Shown one piece after another: positions 49,529 to 58,286 of a stretch of DNA of 64,000 nt. The DNA lies in IMG/VR virus record IMGVR_UViG_3300032287_003869, positions 27,810-91,809 of that record. One strand, written 5' to 3'. Source of the DNA: a virus. The translations under genes and the position numbers were made by a program. Every line of letters starts with the position of its first letter. Position 1 is the stretch's first letter. The notes under the pieces are model-generated. The model saw only the letters and a list, made by a program, of their open reading frames with translations, ran no database searches and was not told the DNA's origin.

Positions 49529-50293
49529 GTGAAAAATAATTTCGATATAGGAATTACCACATTTTCTTTAAGATACGATTTTGTAGAAAATCTAATAAAC
49601 AAAATTAGAGAATTAGGCGTGGATAACAATATCATTCTTTGTATAAACGGAGAAAGAAACGGAAAATTCAAAGAAGAATATAGAAAAAAAATATTGAACT
49701 TATGTTTATCGCATTCAAATGTTTTTCCTGTATTTTTTGTGGAAATGAGGGGTCTTTCTAAAATGTGGAATACTTTATTGATACATTCATCAAAAGATGA
49801 TATTTTGATTCTAAACGATGATATTTCTATTTTCAATTCCAACATTTTTGATGTTGTTTCCGATCATATAGAAAGTCAGTATTATTTTGGACTATCTAAA
49901 ATAAATGGAACATTTTCTTATTTTGTAGGAAATAAAAATTTAATACAGGATTTGGGTTATTTTGACGAAAGACTTCTTGGATTTGGCGAAGAAGATGGAG
50001 ACATAACATATAGAATGATTGAAAAGAAAGACACTAACGTTTATAATCTAAACGTCCAAGGAGTCCACAACATAGTTTCCGATATAAGACATGAGGATGT
50101 GAAGTCCGGTATTGGTAAATATTCATTTTTTAATAGGGATTTTACCTTCAATCAAAAATATAATTGCAATGATGCAAAGAGCGGAATTTCTGGAATGTTT
50201 GGTATGGTTTGCGATAAGGTTATGATTGATGAAAATCAATATCCTTACGAAAAATTCTTCAGGGAAAACAAGGAAAAGTTGTGGAAAGATTGA
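49529..50293 (+). CDS. Glycosyltransferase, GT2-like
   Basis: Protein of 254 aa, GTG start directly after the previous stop. FDIGITTFSLRYDFVENLIN is the first strand-helix, DDILILNDDISIFNSNIF near residues 91-108 the DxD-like motif, and FGLSKINGTFSYFVGNKNLI with FGEEDGDITYRMI the acceptor-side ED motif. It overlaps the next gene by 13 bp. Substrate unknown. Confidence 0.78.
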   Translation: MKNNFDIGITTFSLRYDFVENLINKIRELGVDNNIILCINGERNGKFKEEYRKKILNLCLSHSNVFPVFFVEMRGLSKMWNTLLIHSSKDDILILNDDISIFNSNIFDVVSDHIESQYYFGLSKINGTFSYFVGNKNLIQDLGYFDERLLGFGEEDGDITYRMIEKKDTNVYNLNVQGVHNIVSDIRHEDVKSGIGKYSFFNRDFTFNQKYNCNDAKSGISGMFGMVCDKVMIDENQYPYEKFFRENKEKLWKD

Positions 50294-51225
50294 AGATCAA
50301 GTTGGAATGTTGGTGGTCCGATGCACTATCACTTCATAATAGATTCATTAAACAATTTGTAGAAGAAAAAGATTCTCAGAAATATGAATTTGTATTGGAA
50401 GATCAGGATTTTACCATTGTTTTTGGTAGAACGAATTGGGATCAATTAAAAACACCAAAGGAAAAAACATTTTATATTTCCCAAGAACCATTGTGGTCGC
50501 CGAATCAACCAAAAGAAGGAATTCATGAATATTGTTCGAAGATTCTAATATCCGATAGAAACGAATATCCAAATAGAGCAGAATATATAGAAACTCTACT
50601 TCCGATGTTTTATGCTGGTAGAGGGGAGATTGACAGTAGGGAAGAGTGGGATTGGTCGTTAAAAATAAGAGATAAAAACTTTAAAAAAACAAAACCAATT
50701 TCGATTGTTGTTAGAAAGGATTATTGTAGTCACTGGAATCATCTATCAAATCCTAATACAAATACCATAAACTATATCGAAAGAACCAATCTGGGAATAG
50801 AATTATCTAAAAATGAATCAATAGATATATATGGGACATATTGGGAAAACAATGGGAAAAATATAAAAGGAGAAGTGTGGAACAAACATGTGGCATTGGA
50901 TGAATATTTCTTTTCAATTGGATGCGAAAATACCATACAAAAAAACTATATAAGTGAAAAGTTTTGGGATATAGTATTAACAGATTCCATTCCGATTTAT
51001 TTGGGCTGCAATAATATATTAGAACATATTCCGGAAAATTGTTTTATTAATTTAAATGGAATGAAAATCGAAGAAATGGTTTTGAAAATCAATGATATCT
51101 TGAATAACTATCAAGAGTACTATAATTTTTATATTCCAAATGTTAGAAATCTCAAACAAGATTTTTTTATAAATCCTGATTTTAATCTTTGGGAAAGAAT
51201 TAAAAAACTAATAAGTGAAAACTAA
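50281..51225 (+). CDS. Alpha-1,3-fucosyltransferase-like (GT10)
   Basis: Protein of 314 aa, GTG start. The GT10 signature is present: CENTIQKNYISEKFWDIVLT then DSIPIYLGCNNI near residues 216-245. Upstream, KTFYISQEPLWSP recalls the family's N-terminal strand region. The predicted donor is GDP-fucose. With the FUT8-like gene at 30461 this makes two fucosyltransferase-type enzymes in the window. Confidence 0.75.
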   Translation: MERLKIKLECWWSDALSLHNRFIKQFVEEKDSQKYEFVLEDQDFTIVFGRTNWDQLKTPKEKTFYISQEPLWSPNQPKEGIHEYCSKILISDRNEYPNRAEYIETLLPMFYAGRGEIDSREEWDWSLKIRDKNFKKTKPISIVVRKDYCSHWNHLSNPNTNTINYIERTNLGIELSKNESIDIYGTYWENNGKNIKGEVWNKHVALDEYFFSIGCENTIQKNYISEKFWDIVLTDSIPIYLGCNNILEHIPENCFINLNGMKIEEMVLKINDILNNYQEYYNFYIPNVRNLKQDFFINPDFNLWERIKKLISEN

Positions 51226-52099
51226 AATTGTAACATCAATATATTCCGATTTACATGGAACAGAATTTGGAGGAAGACCAAGTAGAGGAGGTCATTATAG
51301 ACATTCTTTATTGAGTCTTATGAAAATGTCTGATGCTGATTTTGTTTGTTATACTTCCGACAGAGAATTCGATGATTTGGTTAAATTTTTTTATTTGGAA
51401 AATAATGTAGATAAGAACAAATTAATCTTAAAAAAATACGATATTTCCAATTTTTCATTAAGTGCGAAAATAGACAAAATAAAAAACATAGAAGAGACAA
51501 AACACTCTGATCGTTGTGTGGAAATTCAATATTGCAAATTCATATGGTCTATAGATGAATCGGATATTGCTAATTATGACAATCTTTACTGGTTTGACGC
51601 TGGATTATCACATGCTGGTCTCTTTCCAAGAAGATACATGAATCAAAGCGGATATTGGCAACAGAATTATCATTGCACTCTATTCAATAATAAAATTCTA
51701 TCGAATCTTATAACATTTACTGGTGACAGGATTTTCCTTTGTGCAAAGGAAAACCAAATGAATTATTGGAGCGGAACAGTTCCAAGAGAATACTACAATG
51801 AACATTGCATGGATCGACACATAATTGGTGGTTTTTTTGGGGGGAAAACACAAAATATGAAAAAATACTGTGATCTTTTCTTGGAATATGCTCACAAATT
51901 GTTAGATAAAGAGCCTATATTATATTTTGAAGAGAATATAATGACTCTCATGTTTTACAATCACAATGAAATGTTTGCTCCAAAGTATTTTGATATTTGG
52001 TGGCATGAGGATGATAAAATGGATGGTCTTGATTTACACGAATATACCAAAACTAGGAAGAGTTTTTACAAAATCATCGAGGAATTGAGAGATGCCTAG
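51215..52099 (+). CDS. HtrL/YibB-type glycosyltransferase
   Basis: Protein of 294 aa, GTG start inside the previous gene. NLYWFDAGLSHAGLFPRRYM near residues 127-146 carries the DAG motif (DxD position), and HIIGGFFGGKTQNMKKYCDL plus ILYFEENIMTLMF are typical of the HtrL_YibB (WlaTC) group. It overlaps neighbours by 11 and 8 bp. It is a paralogue of the N-terminal half of 52808-54469. Confidence 0.7.
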   Translation: MKTKIVTSIYSDLHGTEFGGRPSRGGHYRHSLLSLMKMSDADFVCYTSDREFDDLVKFFYLENNVDKNKLILKKYDISNFSLSAKIDKIKNIEETKHSDRCVEIQYCKFIWSIDESDIANYDNLYWFDAGLSHAGLFPRRYMNQSGYWQQNYHCTLFNNKILSNLITFTGDRIFLCAKENQMNYWSGTVPREYYNEHCMDRHIIGGFFGGKTQNMKKYCDLFLEYAHKLLDKEPILYFEENIMTLMFYNHNEMFAPKYFDIWWHEDDKMDGLDLHEYTKTRKSFYKIIEELRDA

Positions 52100-52805
52100 C
52101 CTATCAATTAACATGAAATTTTGGGATGATGGTCAACCTAATTCCACAAGAATTAGAAATGTTTCTTATTGTTGGAATGAGTTGAAAAAGCTATCTTTAT
52201 TTTTAAGAGAGAAAGGAATCGGTGCATTTGAGTCTCTTTATGATTTTTCCGTTGAGAAAATAATAGATGACTCAAAACACATCCCATATCCTTTGGGAAC
52301 ATATAAAAAAGCAGAAAAAACTAATATTATTCTAAAAGATCAACAGAAATATGATTTTTTTATGATGATGGATTGTGATGCTTTCTTTCAGAAAGAAGAT
52401 TATTCCAAGCTATTGAATGTTTTATTGGACATAAAAAAGGGAGATGTTGTAACTTTCGACCTTGCAAAGTTGGAAGATAATGTTTCCGATTATATTGTCG
52501 ATGGGGAATTTGATATTTCCAAAGCAAATTGGTCTTATGCGTATTCTGGAAAAAGAGAAAACGGTCCATTAAATGGATATATGGGTGGGCTTGGAGGGGT
52601 ATATATCTGCGATACCTCTTTGTTATTGGAACTTGGGGGATTTGATGAAAAATATAAAGGATGGGGAGGAGAAGATGGTGAAATGTTAAGTAGAATATGG
52701 GAATCTAAAATTCCACATGCATTCAAACCAACAAGAAATTTTGCACCATTTCACTTGCCCCATTTTTGCGATTGGGGAAATGAATTATACAAAGAGAGAT
52801 TTTAA
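52092..52805 (+). CDS. Galactosyltransferase-like GT-A enzyme
   Basis: Protein of 237 aa. YDFFMMMDCDAFFQKEDYSK near residues 90-109 contains the DCD (DxD) motif; GPLNGYMGGLGGVYICDTSL and LGGFDEKYKGWGGEDGEMLS form the C-terminal region typical of beta-1,4-galactosyltransferase-type enzymes (Glyco_transf_7C). Two bp separate it from the next gene. Confidence 0.78.
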   Translation: MPSLSINMKFWDDGQPNSTRIRNVSYCWNELKKLSLFLREKGIGAFESLYDFSVEKIIDDSKHIPYPLGTYKKAEKTNIILKDQQKYDFFMMMDCDAFFQKEDYSKLLNVLLDIKKGDVVTFDLAKLEDNVSDYIVDGEFDISKANWSYAYSGKRENGPLNGYMGGLGGVYICDTSLLLELGGFDEKYKGWGGEDGEMLSRIWESKIPHAFKPTRNFAPFHLPHFCDWGNELYKERF

Positions 52806-52807
52806 AA

Positions 52808-54469
52808 ATGAATAGAACAACATTAGTTACAGGTCTTTGGGACATTAAAAGAGGAGAATTATCTGGAAATTGGTCTAGAAGTTATGATCATTACTTGAAT
52901 AAATTTGAACAACTTTTAAAATTAGAAGATAATTTGATAATTTTTGGGGACGAAGAACTAAAGAAATTTGTGGAAGAAAGAAGAAGTTCGGAAAACACGC
53001 AATTTATTGTTAGAAATTTGGATTGGTTCAAAAACAATGAATTTTACGACAACATTCAAAAAATAAGAACAAATCCAAATTGGATCAATCAAGTCGGATG
53101 GTTGGGTGAATCGACACAAGCCAAATTGGAAATGTATAATCCTCTAGTGATGTGCAAAATGTTCTTGTTACATGATGCAAAGATCATGGATCGTTTTAAT
53201 TCGAAGTTTATGTATTGGATTGATGCTGGATTGGCAAACACGGTACATGCTGGATATTTTACACATGATAAGGTTTTAGATAAATTGGAAAAAGAAATTT
53301 CAAAATTCTTTTTTGTTTCATTTCCATATGCGGCTGAAAAAGAAATCCATGGTTTTGATTATAATAAAATAAATGAAATAGCAGGATGTAAAGTCGAAAA
53401 GGTATCTAGAGGAGGATTCTTTGGTGGACCGAAAGATGAAATATCCGAGATGAATCAGATTTATTATGATTTGATGAAAACCACATTGAATGATGGATAT
53501 ATGGGAACAGAGGAGTCTATATTCAGCATAATGGCCCACAAATATCCGAATAAGGTTGATTCCTTTACAATAGAATCAAACGGATTGATGGGCAAGTTCT
53601 TTGAAGATGTTAAAAATAATAATTTACCAATTGATGAGAAGAGAAAACAAGAACTAAACATCCAAAATACCGCACTTTATGTAATAACATTCAATAGCCC
53701 TAAACAATTTGAAACACTTATTGAGTCGATGCTTTCTTATGATAGGGATTTTATAGATAAACCTAAGAAGTTTTTACTAGATAATTCATCCGATTTATCA
53801 ACAACGCCAAAATATGTGGAATTGTGTGAGAAATATGGATTTGAACACATAAAGAAAGATAATTTGGGAATTTGTGGGGGGAGGCAGTTTATAGCAGAAC
53901 ATTTTGATCAAACCAATTTGGATTTCTATTTCTTTTTTGAGGATGATATGTTTTTAAATCCAAATAAAGAACAAAAATGTAAAAATGGATTTCCAGTTTA
54001 TGTGGAAAGTCTATATGAAAAATCTTTGAAAATTACAAAAGATAACAATTATGATTTCTTGAAACTTTCTTTTACTGAATTTTATGGGGATAATGGTACT
54101 TCTTGGCCATGGTATAACGTGCCGCAGAACTTTAGAATACAAAATTGGCCAGAGAAACCAAACCTTCCTAAAATGGGACTCGATCCAGATGCACCAAAGA
54201 CAAAATTCAAAAACATCAAATCATTTAAAGGGTTGCCTTATGTGGATGGGGAAGTGTATTATTGTAATTGGCCGCAAGTTTTATCGAAACATGGAAATGT
54301 TAAAATGTTTTTGGAAACAAAATGGGAGCGAATTTTTGAAAACACTTGGATGTCATACATTTACCAAGAAACTATCAAAGGAAAAATTAATCCAGCATTG
54401 TTGTTATTGACGACTATTTCTCACAATCGTTTTGATCACTACGCTTCAGGATTGAGAAAAGAAAGTTAA
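52808..54469 (+). CDS. Two-domain glycosyltransferase: HtrL/YibB-type plus GT2-like
   Basis: Protein of 553 aa. Residues 1-260 are HtrL/YibB-like (FMYWIDAGLANTVHAGYF, SRGGFFGGPKDEIS, GTEESIFSIMAHKYP). From about residue 290 a second domain begins: NTALYVITFNSPKQFETLIE, KKFLLDNSSDLST, LGICGGRQFIAEHF and FYFFFEDDMFLNPN, the GT2 opening with an EDD motif. It is therefore a bifunctional transferase and could add two sugars in sequence. It ends the second glycosyltransferase block. Confidence 0.75.
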   Translation: MNRTTLVTGLWDIKRGELSGNWSRSYDHYLNKFEQLLKLEDNLIIFGDEELKKFVEERRSSENTQFIVRNLDWFKNNEFYDNIQKIRTNPNWINQVGWLGESTQAKLEMYNPLVMCKMFLLHDAKIMDRFNSKFMYWIDAGLANTVHAGYFTHDKVLDKLEKEISKFFFVSFPYAAEKEIHGFDYNKINEIAGCKVEKVSRGGFFGGPKDEISEMNQIYYDLMKTTLNDGYMGTEESIFSIMAHKYPNKVDSFTIESNGLMGKFFEDVKNNNLPIDEKRKQELNIQNTALYVITFNSPKQFETLIESMLSYDRDFIDKPKKFLLDNSSDLSTTPKYVELCEKYGFEHIKKDNLGICGGRQFIAEHFDQTNLDFYFFFEDDMFLNPNKEQKCKNGFPVYVESLYEKSLKITKDNNYDFLKLSFTEFYGDNGTSWPWYNVPQNFRIQNWPEKPNLPKMGLDPDAPKTKFKNIKSFKGLPYVDGEVYYCNWPQVLSKHGNVKMFLETKWERIFENTWMSYIYQETIKGKINPALLLLTTISHNRFDHYASGLRKES

Positions 54470-54470
54470 A

Positions 54471-55958
54471 TCACACAATTGGCGGATTGTTTTTATAGGG
54501 ATGTCCTATTGGTAAATTAGATGCAAGTCCCCATTTGTGGGCAAGATAACCTTCAATTTTAACTTGAACATCTCCACTAGGAACGCCTTCAATAACAATA
54601 AATTCACACATATGACCGTTAAGTGAAGTTGTAAGGTTGCTTGGCCATGCGAGCCAATTTCCCATTGTCATACCATATAATGTTTCCACTCCAAGTGTTC
54701 CGCTTACAACGTTTGATAGAGTGGATGAAAAGCTTCTATAACAAGATCCATCTACAACATCAGGTTGTTTAATGAATGTTATAATAAATGGATCGGTTCC
54801 AACATTAACACTTCCACCATAATTTTCAATGGAACCATCGCCCTCATCAATATCTCTTGTTAATACTTGAATTATTTCATTAGATGTTCCACTTATTCTG
54901 GAGGAGTATCTATTTAAAACTGGAGGTTGATTGTATACATCAGAATCGAAAAGATGTTGGGTTTTATTTGTTGCCGTTAATTGAGCGACAATTGCGACAT
55001 AATTGGAATTAGATGGTTGGAAGTCAGAGTTTGAAATTCTCAATACATCTCCTTCGCTTCCAAATGTCAATACATTATTTCCATTTATTGTTGTTACATT
55101 ATACGATGGGTCATTAGAAGAATTAGGAGATACTAAATTTCTACTGTTTCCGCTTTTATCATTGACTTGATATACGGAGTTGTTTGTTTGTAAAACTCTT
55201 GAGGAATCAGATGCATCATACCAAGCATATGTTGTTATGTATGATGGGTTCCAAGGATATACAGTGGTTGGTGTCGGTGTAGGTGTTTCTGTCGAAGTAA
55301 TAGTTGGAGTAATACTTGGAGTTGGCGTATTTGTCAGAGTTAATGTATTTGTTGGTGTATTTGTCGGGGTTTCAGTTGGGGTTGGTGTTTGTGTATTTGT
55401 TGGTGTATTTGTTGGGGTTTCAGTTGGAGTTGGTGTTTGAGTATTAGTTGGCGTTTGCGTATTTGTTGGTGTATTTGTAGGGGTTAGGGTGTTTGTGATT
55501 GTCGGGGTATTAGTTGGAGTATTTGTAGGTGTTGGTGTATTGGTTGGAGAACTTGTTGGGGCGGGTTCAACACACCCACAACACTCAAAACCGCTGGAAA
55601 TTGAAAAATACGTGAATCTTTTAATTTCTGATGCTTTTTTATACCCCGCACCATTGAAATAAAGAATATCATAATTTCCTTTTGGGAGATTATCTGGCAT
55701 TTTGAATTGTAAAACAGTTCCACCATTCAAGACATCGTATTCATATACAGGAAAAACATCCACAGCGGGATATCTTCCGCTTATGGATTTTATGTGGGAA
55801 TATAAATTAAGAGAACTTGTGGGTATTGTTGTATTGGAGGATGAAAGATATAAACCATTCAATGTTACATACTGAAACATATCACCATGAATTGTCACAA
55901 TTGCGGATGATAAATTTTGAGTGTCTAACTTGAATGTTGGTTTGGAATAATCCTTCAC
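54471..55958 (-). CDS. PT-repeat adhesin with LamG/concanavalin-like C-domain
   Basis: Protein of 495 aa when started at the GTG at 55958, chosen because CTAAATACT lies 3 nt upstream and because a longer start (TTG at 56021) would cross the promoter of the divergent gene. An N-terminal domain of about 130 residues is followed by about 90 residues of Pro/Thr/Asn repeats ([17 protein letters not shown] units, roughly 55250-55550 on DNA), then a concanavalin-like lectin domain ([47 protein letters not shown]). A surface adhesin or head/tail decoration is likely. Confidence 0.72.
   Translation of the reverse strand: MKDYSKPTFKLDTQNLSSAIVTIHGDMFQYVTLNGLYLSSSNTTIPTSSLNLYSHIKSISGRYPAVDVFPVYEYDVLNGGTVLQFKMPDNLPKGNYDILYFNGAGYKKASEIKRFTYFSISSGFECCGCVEPAPTSSPTNTPTPTNTPTNTPTITNTLTPTNTPTNTQTPTNTQTPTPTETPTNTPTNTQTPTPTETPTNTPTNTLTLTNTPTPSITPTITSTETPTPTPTTVYPWNPSYITTYAWYDASDSSRVLQTNNSVYQVNDKSGNSRNLVSPNSSNDPSYNVTTINGNNVLTFGSEGDVLRISNSDFQPSNSNYVAIVAQLTATNKTQHLFDSDVYNQPPVLNRYSSRISGTSNEIIQVLTRDIDEGDGSIENYGGSVNVGTDPFIITFIKQPDVVDGSCYRSFSSTLSNVVSGTLGVETLYGMTMGNWLAWPSNLTTSLNGHMCEFIVIEGVPSGDVQVKIEGYLAHKWGLASNLPIGHPYKNNPPIV
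55250..55550. repeat. Degenerate tandem repeat encoding a Pro/Thr-rich linker
   Basis: Short GTTGGTGTATTTGT-like units, read from the plus strand, encode PTNTPT-type repeats on the minus strand. Copies such as the GGGGTTTCAGTTGG unit recur, so recombination or slippage could vary linker length. Boundaries are approximate. Confidence 0.7.
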
Positions 55959-55961
55959 TGT

Positions 55962-55970
55962 AGTATTTAG
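55962..55970 (-). promoter_or_regulatory. Late-promoter-like element CTAAATACT
   Basis: It is on the minus strand, 3 nt before the GTG at 55958. Confidence 0.45.
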
Positions 55971-55999
55971 ATTTTTTTCAAAAAAATTGCAACTTCGGA

Positions 56000-56007
56000 T
56001 ATAAATA
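56000..56007 (+). promoter_or_regulatory. Late promoter TATAAATA
   Basis: An exact consensus, 7 nt before the ATG at 56015. The block TATAAATAAAATTATATGG is repeated before the fibre gene at 60384. Confidence 0.65.
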
Positions 56008-56014
56008 AAATTAT

Positions 56015-56734
56015 ATGGCAATTAATTTTGACAGTTTTTCGGATAAATCCTCTTTTTCTTTAACTGATAAAATAGTGGGATTTGATTCAGCAAGTCCAAA
56101 TGGAGAAAAAAAATGGACGTATAGCACTCTTTTAAAAAGTGTAAGTGGAGATATAACTATTGTTAAAATTCAAGATACAGCGCCGACTTCACCCAAAAGA
56201 GGAGATCTTTGGTTGGATTCTACCTCTGGTGTAACATATGTTTATTACGTTGATGCGAATTCCTCTCAATGGATTGATATTGGGGGTGGAGATTCTGCGA
56301 CAGAACTAAATGTTGTCGATTCACCAACTATAAATTTAAATTACAATACTACAACAAAGGTTTTAAGTGCTGATGTCATTGAAAATTATGTAACTACGGC
56401 TTCATTGAGTGCTTCTCCAATGGCTGCTAAAGCATGGGTGAATTTTAATGGCACCAACAGCACAACTCTTTCAGGGATTCGTTCCAGTTACAATGTTTCT
56501 AGTATTACAAGAAATGGAAACGGAGATTATACTGTGAATTTTGCAAACGGTACTTTTTCTAACACAAACTATACAGTTATCGCGTTCGGAGAACCATCAA
56601 ATGGAAGTAATTTAACTATACCAGTCGGAAGCAATACATTAAATGCAAGAACTGATTCATCAATAAGAATAGTTTTTTATGATAGTAATGCAGGTGTTCA
56701 AAATCCGTTATATGCAAACATTGTAGCTTTTTAA
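56015..56734 (+). CDS. Tail fibre/adhesin, copy 1 (shared N-terminal anchor)
   Basis: Protein of 239 aa. The N-terminal 45 residues ([16 protein letters not shown] then [13 protein letters not shown]) are shared with the fibre at 60384 and probably attach to the virion. The C-terminal domain ([35 protein letters not shown]) is a type common at the tips of marine phage fibres and recurs in the gene at 57174. Followed after 7 nt by a chaperone-like gene. Confidence 0.75.
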   Translation: MAINFDSFSDKSSFSLTDKIVGFDSASPNGEKKWTYSTLLKSVSGDITIVKIQDTAPTSPKRGDLWLDSTSGVTYVYYVDANSSQWIDIGGGDSATELNVVDSPTINLNYNTTTKVLSADVIENYVTTASLSASPMAAKAWVNFNGTNSTTLSGIRSSYNVSSITRNGNGDYTVNFANGTFSNTNYTVIAFGEPSNGSNLTIPVGSNTLNARTDSSIRIVFYDSNAGVQNPLYANIVAF

Positions 56735-56741
56735 TAACACC

Positions 56742-57167
56742 ATGAGCTTTATAACTTACCCTCAAGAAAATAATAAATTAGCAGTCATCATCCCTACTGG
56801 AGATGTTAACAACTCAATCAAAGATGTTCCAGCAGGAGTAGAATACAAGATTGTCGCTTCTTTAGAAATCGACAATGATTTCTTTAACGGATACGAGTTT
56901 GATAAGGAATTAGGAGCCAAATTAAATGTCAGCAAAGCAAAAGAAATTTGGTTAAACTACTACAGAACCGCAAGAACTCCTCTTTTAGCTGCTCTTGATG
57001 TAGACTTTATGAGAGCCGTTGAAAGCGGCGACATAGATCTACAAAAAGAAATTGCTTCTAAGAAACAAGCTCTTCGAGATGTTACTAAAGTAGAACTTCC
57101 AAACACTCTAGAAGAAATTAAAAATACTTGGCCAGAAATTCTTGGGAAGAATCCTTTTAATAAATAA
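56742..57167 (+). CDS. Tail fibre assembly/chaperone-like protein, copy 1
   Basis: Protein of 141 aa. The C-terminal 85 residues (AKEIWLNYYRTARTPLLAAL, DVDFMRAVESGD, KKQALRDVT, TWPEILG) match a phage tail-assembly family that usually follows fibre genes. It is about 80 percent alike, by eye at DNA level, to the C-terminal part of the gene at 57724, showing a duplication. The N-terminal halves differ and may match their own fibre. Confidence 0.72.
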   Translation: MSFITYPQENNKLAVIIPTGDVNNSIKDVPAGVEYKIVASLEIDNDFFNGYEFDKELGAKLNVSKAKEIWLNYYRTARTPLLAALDVDFMRAVESGDIDLQKEIASKKQALRDVTKVELPNTLEEIKNTWPEILGKNPFNK

Positions 57168-57173
57168 AAACAT

Positions 57174-57719
57174 ATGGCACTCGATTTTCCAAATTCACCA
57201 ACAAACGGACAAGTATTCACATCAGGAACAAAAAAATGGACTTGGGATGGTTCTTATTGGAATGCTTCTAATATTACACCAAATGCTACAACTACAACAG
57301 ATGGCTCAATGAGTTCCACAGATAAAACAAGACTCGATGATGCTTCTGCAACAAATGGTATTGTAAAGTGTAATGGTTCTGGAGACTTTTCTGCTGCTGT
57401 TGCTGGAACTGATTATTTGACTTCTGCAACTTTGGGAAGTTCTCCTGCTGCTGCTAAGGCTTGGGCGACATATAATGGTGTATCAAACTCTTTATTAAAA
57501 AATTATGGAGTATTGAGCGTAACAAGAACAAGCACAGGAAGATATACCTTTACGTATGATTCAGCTTTTTCGTCAACTAACTACTGTGCTATAGCAGCTG
57601 GTAATGATCATAATATAGAAATAAATAGCGTATCTACAAATTCTCTTGGTGTGGAGTTAAATCCTGGCGGATCACCTGCTAATACATCTTATGTAAATAT
57701 AATAGTGTTCGATTCTTAA
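57174..57719 (+). CDS. Tail fibre/adhesin, copy 2
   Basis: Protein of 181 aa. The N-terminus ALDFPNSPTNGQVFTSGTKK, WTWDGSYWN is a common phage fibre opening. The C-terminal domain SSPAAAKAWATYNGVSNSLL, VLSVTRTSTGRYTFTYDSAF, NIIVFDS is homologous to the C-domain of the protein at 56015 with a different loop set. It pairs with the chaperone-like gene at 57724. Confidence 0.72.
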   Translation: MALDFPNSPTNGQVFTSGTKKWTWDGSYWNASNITPNATTTTDGSMSSTDKTRLDDASATNGIVKCNGSGDFSAAVAGTDYLTSATLGSSPAAAKAWATYNGVSNSLLKNYGVLSVTRTSTGRYTFTYDSAFSSTNYCAIAAGNDHNIEINSVSTNSLGVELNPGGSPANTSYVNIIVFDS

Positions 57720-57723
57720 TAAC

Positions 57724-58179
57724 ATGAAAAAAATAATTTATACAGATAAAGAAACAAACAATTTTTGTTTAGTGACCCCTTCCAACAAATACATTGATAA
57801 TTTAGAGTTTGTAGCTGAAAGATCTATTCCAAAAGATTGTGAATATTTTATAATAGACGATCAAGACCTTCCAAAAAATTCAGAGTTTTTTGATGCTTTT
57901 TGTATACAAAAAACTACTGAAGGTGTTTCTGTAGTAGTTGATATTCCAAAAGCAAAAGAAATTTGGGTAAATCATTATAGAACAGCAAGAACTCCTCTTC
58001 TAGCCGCTCTTGACGTAGATTTTATGAGAGCTGTTGAAAGTGTAAATACTGATCTACAAAAAGAAATTGCTCAAAAGAAACAAGCTCTTCGAGATGTTAC
58101 AAAAACAGAACTTCCAGATGATCTAGAAGGTATTAAAACCACTTGGCCTGAAATTCTTGGACAAAATCCTTTCGCATAA
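57724..58179 (+). CDS. Tail fibre assembly/chaperone-like protein, copy 2
   Basis: Protein of 151 aa. The C-terminal half is a duplicate of that at 56742 (AKEIWVNHYRTARTPLLAAL, DVDFMRAVE, KKQALRDVTKTELP). The N-terminal half (IIYTDKETNNFCLVTPSNK) is different. Its end overlaps the start of the 65-bp direct repeat. Confidence 0.7.
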   Translation: MKKIIYTDKETNNFCLVTPSNKYIDNLEFVAERSIPKDCEYFIIDDQDLPKNSEFFDAFCIQKTTEGVSVVVDIPKAKEIWVNHYRTARTPLLAALDVDFMRAVESVNTDLQKEIAQKKQALRDVTKTELPDDLEGIKTTWPEILGQNPFA

Positions 58180-58240
58180 TTCTTCACTTTTGAATCCCCT
58201 TTCTAAATAATTCTGTGAATTTTAATGATACAGAATTTTC
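58176..58240 (+). repeat. Direct repeat, left copy (65 bp), with truncated gene start
   Basis: Nearly identical to 61978-62042. It contains a CTAAATAAT element (58203-58211) and a GTG at 58215 that begins MNFNDTEFSPN and stops at 58250. This copies the start of the gene at 62017 (MNYNDPEFLK), so it is a remnant of that gene's 5' end. Confidence 0.85.
58203..58211 (+). promoter_or_regulatory. Late-promoter-like element CTAAATAAT (in the left repeat)
   Basis: It is the same element, at the same 3-nt spacing to GTG, as at 62005. It now leads only into a 12-codon remnant (58215-58250). Confidence 0.5.
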
Positions 58241-58267
58241 ACCAAATTGAGTTATTGTTCCAAAGCA

Positions 58268-58276
58268 TTAAATAAT
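58268..58276 (+). promoter_or_regulatory. Late-promoter-like element TTAAATAAT
   Basis: It ends 10 nt before the ATG at 58287. Confidence 0.45.
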
Positions 58277-58286
58277 TTGGTAATTC

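Noticed and set aside
55180-55440. Val/Gly-rich open frame on the plus strand
   Set aside because: It is the antisense shadow of the Pro/Thr repeat of the adhesin gene at 54471.
55250-55550. Tandem units resembling a CRISPR array
   Set aside because: Units are short, degenerate and contiguous, in frame with a PT-linker coding region; there are no unique spacers and no cas genes.
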